The notes below the pieces were generated by a model. It saw only the letters and a program-made list of their open reading frames with translations. It did not search any database and had not been told where the DNA came from. A DNA stretch of 11,283 bases from Chrysochromulina parva. Lineage: Eukaryota; Haptophyta; Prymnesiales; Chrysochromulinaceae. Where the stretch lies: assembly GCA_002887195.1 (NCBI GenBank), contig PJAB01001951.1:1-11283 (forward strand). Reading direction: 5' to 3'. Both the position numbers and the translations under genes were made by a program. Below, piece after piece: positions 1 through 6,300 of the stretch (the stretch's first letter is position 1; the number at the start of each line of letters is the position of its first letter).

Positions 1-37
1 CACACACGGGACACACGGGACACGCGGAAGCACAAAG

Positions 38-120
38 GCACACAGACCAATCTCACAACCAACCAGACCCACCAACAACAAACAACCCGCACGTCAGCGC
101 GACAACCGAAGCCGCGGCCG
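38..120 (+). repeat. Left arm of an 83-bp inverted repeat shared by both window ends
   Basis: These 83 bases equal the reverse complement of 11201-11283 with four mismatches and no gaps, by direct base-by-base comparison. The mismatches lie at left-arm offsets 11 and 29 and at two places in the CAACAAACAACCC stretch. The last 34 bases or so, through the inner edge GCCGCGGCCG, are identical. The arm is not coding. It has a CA/AAC-rich outer half and a GC-rich inner half. It ends exactly where the CCGGTAAAAAG repeats begin, and lies 314 bases beyond the AP endonuclease stop codon. Confidence 0.93.
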
Positions 121-243
121 GTAAAAAGACACCGGGGGGAGCCGGCAATTGGGAGCCGGGACACACACGGGACACACCGGTAAAAAGACACCGGGGGAGC
201 CGGTACCGGTAAAAAGACTACCGGTTCCGGTAAGACACACCGG
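118..243 (+). repeat. Cluster of CCGGTAAAAAGAC repeat units
   Basis: Four related units can be read: 118-145 and 177-203 (CCGGTAAAAAGACACCGGGGG followed by AGCCGG), 206-224 (CCGGTAAAAAGACTACCGG) and a shortened one at 227-243 (CCGGTAAGACACACCGG). Each unit is bounded by CCGG. Most pairs are separated by CACACGGGACACAC-like or GGTACCGG sequence, and similar CACACGGGACAC sequence fills bases 1-30. The cluster directly adjoins the left inverted-repeat arm, and a single related unit lies inside the right arm at 11150-11160. No gene is seen in 1-433. Besides these repeats it holds only a CTC-rich tract near 382-399. Confidence 0.85.
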
Positions 244-433
244 TACTGTAACCTTTTCTCGAGAACCAAGACTCGTTCCCGGCTTCCCGCCGTCATGCCT
301 GGCCGACAGCGGGGGCATGCGGGCAGTCCGTGACTTTGTCTGACTCAAAGCGTGCAGAGCGGTCTCCCTCGAGTCCCCTCGTCGTCCTCCTCCTCCTCCC
401 ACAGTCTCTCACACGTGCAACTCCCTGCCCCAC

Positions 434-1537
434 TCACACGCGCTTGAGCGCGACGAGCGTGGGCGCGTGGTCTCCGTTGGGCGCATACTCGCCCATGTAG
501 GCGCACTCGTGCAGCGTGAGCGGACCGCCCTCCTTGGCGAGCGCTGCGCTCGCGACCGCGTAGTCGAGGCGCAGCCCGCGGTTGAGAAGCTGGCCGCCCG
601 AGCGCGTCGACCAGTACGAGAAGACGCCCTGCGCATCCGGATGCAGCTGCCGGAAGCAGTCGACGTACGGTCCGTCGGCGAGCAGCACCCCAAACGCCTC
701 GCGCTCGCGCGGCGTGCAGCCTGCGGACTTTGGGATGTGCTTGGCCGCGACGTTCCAGATGTCGGCGTCGAGATGCGCGACGTTCAGGTCGCCGAGGAGC
801 ACCACCGGCCCGCCCGTTGCCGAGCTTTTCGCCTTCAGGTACGCGCGCATCGCTGGCTCCCACGTATCGATGCGCTCGTCCAGACGCTTGAGGTCCTGGC
901 CCGAGTTGGGCACATACGCGAGGACTGCAACAACGTCGTCAAAGGTGAGCGTAATCGTGCGCCCCTCGTGCAAGCTCGGGCACACCTCGTCGAGAGCCAC
1001 CGCCGGCGCCAGGCCCTCGCGCACGAGCGCGACGACGCCCGAGTAGCCATTCTTGGCCGTGCAGACGCACCAGTGGGCAGCATAGCCGGGGAGGAGCTCG
1101 AGAAGCGCCTTCTCGGCCGCCGCTACATTCTTCTGCTGCAGCTTGTGCTCCGATAAGGCGAGCACGTCAGGCCGTTCCTTGTCAACAAGATCCTTGAGCA
1201 GCGCCTTGCGCTCCTCGGCGCTCTTGCCGGTGAGCAGCCCGTTGAGCCCGCCCACGTTCCAGTGGACCATCACGAGCCCGCCCTCGACGTGCGGCTTGCG
1301 CACCGTGGGTGTGCGTGTCACGGCATCGGCCGTGCCCGCGGCGATCGCCTTTGCCCCCGCCGTGATCTTACTTGCCTTCGCCACGATGGAGCTCGCCGCA
1401 TCAGCAGCAGAAGGTGACGTGCACGCGGGAGGAGGCTCGGCATCGGCGACCTCCTCCTCCTCCTCGATGGCCTTCTTGGCCTTCTTGGATGGGCTGGCGG
1501 AAGCGGTCTCGGCGTTGGCCTTGTTCTTCGGCGGCAT
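434..1537 (-). CDS. APE1: Apurinic/apyrimidinic endonuclease (exonuclease III/APE1 family), complete
   Basis: Predicted to cut the DNA backbone 5' of abasic sites in base excision repair, in the nucleus or an organelle. The protein has 367 residues. Residues 1-85 are a low-complexity tail with a lysine cluster SPSKKAKKA (15-23, a plausible nuclear signal) and an acidic run (25-29). The exonuclease-endonuclease-phosphatase fold follows. All family active-site residues appear: N94 (HWNVGGL), E130 (LSEHK), Y208 and N211 (AYVPNSG), D250 and N252 (LGDLNVAH), D325 (GLRLDY), and D356-H357 (NGDHAPT). The AGCTPRERE loop (272-280) and FSYW (306-309) are also typical. GLRLDY resembles bacterial ExoIII more than the GWRLDY of human APE1. 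The start ATG has A at -3, and the family fold ends normally at the TGA. There is no intron. Either nuclear or plastid/mitochondrial targeting is possible. Confidence 0.94.
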   Translation of the reverse strand: MPPKNKANAETASASPSKKAKKAIEEEEEVADAEPPPACTSPSAADAASSIVAKASKITAGAKAIAAGTADAVTRTPTVRKPHVEGGLVMVHWNVGGLNGLLTGKSAEERKALLKDLVDKERPDVLALSEHKLQQKNVAAAEKALLELLPGYAAHWCVCTAKNGYSGVVALVREGLAPAVALDEVCPSLHEGRTITLTFDDVVAVLAYVPNSGQDLKRLDERIDTWEPAMRAYLKAKSSATGGPVVLLGDLNVAHLDADIWNVAAKHIPKSAGCTPREREAFGVLLADGPYVDCFRQLHPDAQGVFSYWSTRSGGQLLNRGLRLDYAVASAALAKEGGPLTLHECAYMGEYAPNGDHAPTLVALKRV

Positions 1538-1555
1538 TTTTCTTGTTATGAAGAC

Positions 1556-1563
1556 GCGCCAAA
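1556..1563 (-). promoter_or_regulatory. Candidate E2F/DP binding site upstream of the AP endonuclease
   Basis: The plus strand reads GCGCCAAA, so the minus strand reads TTTGGCGC, an exact match to the E2F consensus TTTSGCGC. It sits 18 bases before the start codon of a DNA repair gene, inside a run of T residues (TTTTTTGGCGCGTC). E2F-type control of replication and repair genes is known in plants, algae and animals. That it works here is inference from one short match. Confidence 0.4.
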
Positions 1564-1656
1564 AAAGGAATCCTCGTATTCACGCCCCTTCTCACAGACC
1601 TTAAACCACAATGCAGAATAGGAAATATCATCAGGCTGACCAACATTCACACACAG

Positions 1657-1662
1657 CTTATA
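1657..1662 (-). promoter_or_regulatory. Possible TATA element for the AP endonuclease gene
   Basis: The minus strand reads TGTATAAGC about 120 bases before the start codon. It lies in the short, comparatively AT-rich 182-base spacer that must hold both the end of the upstream transcript and this gene's promoter. The match is short and could be chance. Confidence 0.22.
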
Positions 1663-1719
1663 CATGTACAGAGTGATGCAGAGCTTCCATAGAGCTGTGT
1701 GTGTCTCGCGCATTACAGA

Positions 1720-2913
1720 TTACTCTGAAAAGATCGTCACCTTGACTTTGAGCTCCTCGACGCCATCCTCCCCCGAGACCATCTCGATGCTCACGTTATA
1801 TGGGCCGTCATCCTCGTCTACCGCGGGTCGCGGACGCTCTGCCGGCTGCATGTAGGCGAGGTTGAGGCGCGCCGATCGCCCTCGCGTGAGCGCTTGCACC
1901 TTCGTCGCCGCGGCCGTCTGCTCCGCCGTATACTCGGGCAGCGCGATCGACGCCGGCCCCGAGCGCGGCGTCGCGGGGGAGCCCCCGGCCTCCAGACGAA
2001 GCACGCTACGCGAGGAGCGCCCGCGCTGTACCGCCTGCACGCGGACGGCCGCACGGGCATGCTCCTCGCCGTACACGCCCGACTCGGCGCCTCCCTCACT
2101 GCCTCCCTCATCGGGACGGGGCGACGGGGCGGCCGGCGGCGGCGGGAGTGGCGGTTGTCCTCCTACGGGGGTGCGCGCCGCGGGTGCCCGTATGGGTGGG
2201 CTCGCCAACTTGGGCAGACTCATCCCGAGCTGACCAATCTTTGTCTCCGCCTCTTCGAGTAGTGCTTTCATCGACTCGAAGGCGGCCTCCGCCATGGCGG
2301 CACGCTCCTCCGCCGCCGCCAGCGCCGCCGCACTCGTGGACGCGAGCGCTGCGGCCAGCTTCCTCTCAGCCGTGATGGCGCGCTGCTCGAGCGCCGCCGC
2401 CCGCTCTGCCTCCTTGGTGGCGAGCTCAGTGCGCTCCGCGAGGAGCTGCTTGAGGTTCGCCGTCTCAACCGCGCTGGCGGGTACAAATGCCAGTGCCAGC
2501 TCTGCCACCATGTCCGCGGCCGCGGACGGGTTCGCAGCCACTGCGACCGGCGCCGCTGCTGGGGCCGAAAGCAGCCCTTTTACTGGTTCGGCGGGGCCGG
2601 CATCCACGCTTTCAGTATTATCCTCCAGTATACGGCCGCTTTCGCTTTCGTATACGGTCGTCGGACTGGATGGTTTCTTGCTCGCTTTCGTACGCGCGGA
2701 ATCGGGCACCTTCCGCGAGTCCTTGCCCGTCTTTGCACCACCACGTGGAGTCTCCTCAGTCTTGCCCTTGCCTCGAGGAGTCTGCCCAGTCTGCTTCTTG
2801 CCAGTAGTATTGCTGACGGCGCCGGTGTCGATGCTCGGAGTGGCCTTGGGGATTGCCTTCTTGCTGTCGTCCTTTTTCACTTTGGTGTCGCTTTTGGCCA
2901 CGGCGGGAGGCAT
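1720..2913 (-). CDS. Uncharacterised coiled-coil protein with two calmodulin-type IQ motifs
   Basis: I do not recognise a family. The product has 397 residues from the first in-frame ATG (G at -3). Residues 1-110 are basic and low in complexity, with two TPRG motifs and many K/S/T/P. Residues about 150-230 are Ala/Glu/Lys-rich and look like a coiled coil. A proline-rich stretch (PPLPPPPAAP, about 254-263) follows. Then come two IQ motifs fitting [ILV]QxxxRGxxxR exactly: VQAVQRGRSSR (292-302) and VQALTRGRSAR (339-349). The tail is acidic, ending in a short alternating hydrophobic segment (VKVTIF). This predicts calmodulin binding and probably a cytoskeletal or scaffold role; the role is inference. 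There is no membrane segment. The start is uncertain: the frame stays open upstream to a TAG near 3085 with no ATG, and a CTCACAG acceptor-like sequence ends at 2952, so a spliced 5' exon is possible. Confidence 0.75.
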   Translation of the reverse strand: MPPAVAKSDTKVKKDDSKKAIPKATPSIDTGAVSNTTGKKQTGQTPRGKGKTEETPRGGAKTGKDSRKVPDSARTKASKKPSSPTTVYESESGRILEDNTESVDAGPAEPVKGLLSAPAAAPVAVAANPSAAADMVAELALAFVPASAVETANLKQLLAERTELATKEAERAAALEQRAITAERKLAAALASTSAAALAAAEERAAMAEAAFESMKALLEEAETKIGQLGMSLPKLASPPIRAPAARTPVGGQPPLPPPPAAPSPRPDEGGSEGGAESGVYGEEHARAAVRVQAVQRGRSSRSVLRLEAGGSPATPRSGPASIALPEYTAEQTAAATKVQALTRGRSARLNLAYMQPAERPRPAVDEDDGPYNVSIEMVSGEDGVEELKVKVTIFSE

Positions 2914-3336
2914 CGCGGGCGTCGCAGCCTGTGGCGCACTTTGGTCCAATCCTGTGAGCTTTTCACGCTTGTAGTTACAACTTTTATTACATGTACTTGT
3001 GGCCTGAGAAACTTTCCGTGTCTTCCCAGTACCATACGTAGTTGTCTTGATAACTAGATCTTGACAGGATGAGGCCTGAGCCAGTGACTAGAGGCAATGG
3101 TGAAATATAAGTTAACCTAATGTTATAAGGTAGGCCAACGGGGGCTAATCGCTCGTAAGGCTTACTGACAGATTTCAGATGTGAATCTGTAGCCTGGTCC
3201 TCATCGGAGATCGGACTCCCTGCACAGCCCTCCTCTCTGCGTCATCCTCCTCTCTGCACGTGCCTCGTGCGAATGTGATCATGCCCGTTACGCTCGCTCC
3301 ACATGTGCTCCTCGCTGCTCTCGCTCCAAGCGGGGT
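2914..3336. other. Intergenic spacer between the calpain fusion and the IQ-motif gene
   Basis: These 423 bases hold the end of the calpain fusion transcript and the promoter or leader of the IQ-motif gene. They are visibly more AT-rich than the genes. They contain a 14-base element at 3111-3124 that recurs at 8855-8868, a 7-bp stem with a 9-base loop at 3168-3190, a 12-base direct repeat (3229-3240 and 3246-3257), and an AATAAA on the minus strand at 2983-2988. No RNA gene or further reading frame is convincing. Bases 2914-2949 could be coding if the IQ gene has an upstream exon. Confidence 0.6.
3111..3124 (-). promoter_or_regulatory. Shared AT-rich element, copy 1 (AACATTAGGTTAAC)
   Basis: It matches 8855-8868 at 13 of 14 bases, in the same orientation. 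It lies about 200 bases upstream of the IQ-motif gene start and about 210 bases downstream of the calpain fusion stop. The role is unknown: promoter element or transcript-end signal are both possible. Confidence 0.35.
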
Positions 3337-6300
3337 TCAGGCCCAGGTGACATTATCTGCCCGCGAGGCAGACGAGAGCGTGCCGTTCTTGCGCGGGTAC
3401 AATTTGATAGTCTCCGCCGCACGCATCACGTACTTGGCCCTGGGCGGCTTGCGAAGCGACATCTCGCGGTGATCCCCCTTTGGCTCAACAAAATGAGCCT
3501 GCGTGCCTGCACCTCGCCCCTGCTGATCGGTCCAGGTGCCTGCCGAGGGCGGCAGCTCGCCATCCTTGTCGCCCTGCACCAGCCGGTGCAGCTTGTCCTT
3601 CTCCACACGCAGCAAGTCGCGCAGCAGGCGCAGCTCGTGCCGGAGGCAATCGGGGGTTGCTTGGCCCACGTCCGCGAGCAGTAGCGACGCGAGACCTGGC
3701 TCGACGGACTCGGCCAGCTCGGCAGGCAGGCCTGCCGCGACCAGCAACTCCTCCGCCTGCCGCATCCGAGCCGTGCTCGCGCTCGTGCTCGCGCCAAGTA
3801 CAGCCGCCGCTGCCAGCGGTACCGGTAGCTCGCCCGGCTCGACGTTCAAATCCACCGCGACACCCAAGTAGAACCCGCCACCATAGAGGGCGACGCAGGC
3901 CCCAGGCAGCTGCATGCGCCGGGGCAATCCAGCGGCCCCGCGCTCGCCGCCAATGAGCCAGGCCTCGCCTCTTGACGTGCGCCCGAGCGTCACGTGCGCC
4001 GCGCAGACAACGTCCACTAGCTCCGGGCAGTCTGGGACACGCGCGGGCTCCTCCAAGTCCATGGACACTACCTGGTCGCTCATGTTGGGTAACTTGGCCA
4101 CTTGTTCAGCGCCCCACACGTAGAGTTCCCCCGTGTCGGTGAGCACAGCCGCGTGGCTGTCGGACGCGGCGAGCTTGCTCACGGGGGCGGCGCTGCCGTC
4201 CTTAGGATTGTACAGGGCACCGAGCACTTGACCAGGCAGCGCGTGGTGGACCGGCGCGGTGCTCCCAATGTCGACCGTTGTGCGCCTAAGAAGGTTGTCC
4301 GGACTGTCCACGCCGGAGGAGTATGTGCGCCCTAGCTGGCCGCGGGACGGGCTGCCGCAGCTGAAGAGCGCACCCGAGGTGCTCGCTAGGAGCAGAAAGC
4401 CTGTGTGCTCGCCCTCGACGTCGTTGCCGCCAAAGGCGCACTGGTCGATCGCGACGCCTTCGAGCGTCTCAATAGGCCGCGGCAGCGCCACGCTTTCGAG
4501 ATTGCCATGGCCGAGCTGTCCCGAATCGCCCCGCCCCCACGTGTACACGCGCCCACGTTCATCCCACACGGCGACTCCAAAGCAGCCGCACGCCGCACCG
4601 ATGATCCTCGTGTGAAGCGGCACGGCGACGCGGACGGGCGTCGAGTGGAAGGTCTCATGGATCATGCCCTCCTCGAGCGTCGCAAGTGGGTGCCAGCCCC
4701 ACAGCAGCACCTTGCCGTCGGCGGTGAGTGCTGCGCTATTGTACGGGCCAGCTGCCACGCTCTGGACCCTCTCGCCCTTGAGCGCGGCAATGGGTCGTGC
4801 ACACGGCTCGTCGTCTTCCGACCCGTGCCCAAGCACACCGTACGGGCCGCGACCCCATGAGAAGGTGGTGCCGTCCTTGCCGAGCGCCACCGAGTGGTAG
4901 TGGCTGCATGCAATCTGGGAGAGGGCGTCCACGTTCGCGCGCCGCCACTCATTGGGTGGTTTGCCTTCTTCGGTCTGGATGGCAAGCAGCAGCAGCGGCT
5001 CCATGTCGTCCGCTGCTTGCGCCTCTTCCACACGCTTCGTGAGAGGGGCGCGCCCGCCGTCGTGCGCGAGCATTGCACCTGAGGACGTCGAGGCCAGCGG
5101 CCGCGTGTCCGTCGGCGCCATCGCCGGCGCCATCGCCGGCGCCATGACCCGGGCGACCCAGGAATCGACCATCGTGTGCTCCATCGTGTGCTCCATCGGA
5201 CGCGCGGCCGAAGGCCCCACTGCAGTTGCAGGCGCCGACGGCGTCCCTCTCAAGAGGGCTTGAGCATCGCGCGCCAGCTTCAATCTGTCACTCTCCTCCC
5301 GACTCGGCCCACCTGACGTCGGCGGTTTCGGCTTCAGGAGGCCCAAGGCGCTGAGAGCTCCGACGGCCCGCTTCAGCGGCTTCGTTGGGAGCGCACGAGG
5401 CAGCGCTCGGATTGCGCCGTCTTCCATGGCCGTCTCCTCATAGGCCGTATTCAGCTCGAGGGTCTCGGACTCGCGCACCTGCAGCCCCGATTCCTGCCTC
5501 TCCGCCGCCGCCGCCGCTGCCGCCTCGAGCGCGGCCTCCTCGGCGGGGATGTCCTCCGGGAAGACGATCAGTTCGAGAACCGTACCCAGCGGCATCGTTG
5601 GCGCCCGAGGGCCACTCAGCGCCGGCTGTGCGCCAACCGCCTGGCAGCGATACGTCCATGAGAAGGAGTCGTCCACGTTCCTGTGCGCGAGCGCCAGCAG
5701 AAATTGCGGTGCACCCTCGCTCTTCTGCCCGGCTGGCGGCGGGGCGAGTGTGCCCGTGGCCTGCAGTGAGTCGTCATGGCCGGCCACGTTGTACGAGCCC
5801 GCGCAGTCGACGGTGATGCTCGCAGGCGCGACGCCCGTGTTGTCGCCGACGAAGATCGCGCCACTGCCCGTGGCAAGCGCGTAGACCGAAGCAGTCCCCA
5901 TCCGCTGCTGGTGGCCGTGCCTCTTGCAATAGGTGCACAGGATGCGATCGTACACGCTCGCGTCCAGCTTGCACCGGCGCAGCTTGACCGACTGCGATGC
6001 GTGCAGCGCAAGCACGAACGGGAGATGGGCGTTGGTAGGGTTGAGCTGATGATCGTAGCCCATGGCGCTGAAGAGCGTCGTCCATTGCGCGGATTTGGGG
6101 CCGCCCCATGCCATGAGGAGCACCAGGGCGAGTGTCTCTAGCTGGATACCGCCCGATTGGGCCACAAATGCGCTCAGCTTGAGCATGCACCCCGGCTGCA
6201 TTGGCTCCCCCTCGGCCGAGATGATGTCTATCTTGCAGGCGTCCACAAAGGGCGCCGCCGTGGGCAGTGCGAGGTCCGCAGGCCCGAGAAGACCGTCAAG

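Noticed and set aside
566..577. Leucine in place of the human APE1 abasic-pocket tryptophan (GLRLDY)
   Set aside because: Bacterial exonuclease III has the same kind of residue there, so it is normal family variation.
467..1156. 229-codon plus-strand frame opposite the AP endonuclease
   Set aside because: It mirrors a well-supported gene with all catalytic residues, and its own product shows no domain or believable composition.
2983..2988. AATAAA on the minus strand as the calpain poly(A) signal
   Set aside because: It lies about 350 bases past the stop codon and close to the next gene. It is a single hexamer with no supporting signal.
3168..3190. 7-bp stem with a 9-base loop, considered as part of a small RNA
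   Set aside because: No box C/D or H/ACA pattern, tRNA fold or conserved core accompanies it. A short stem like this is expected by chance.
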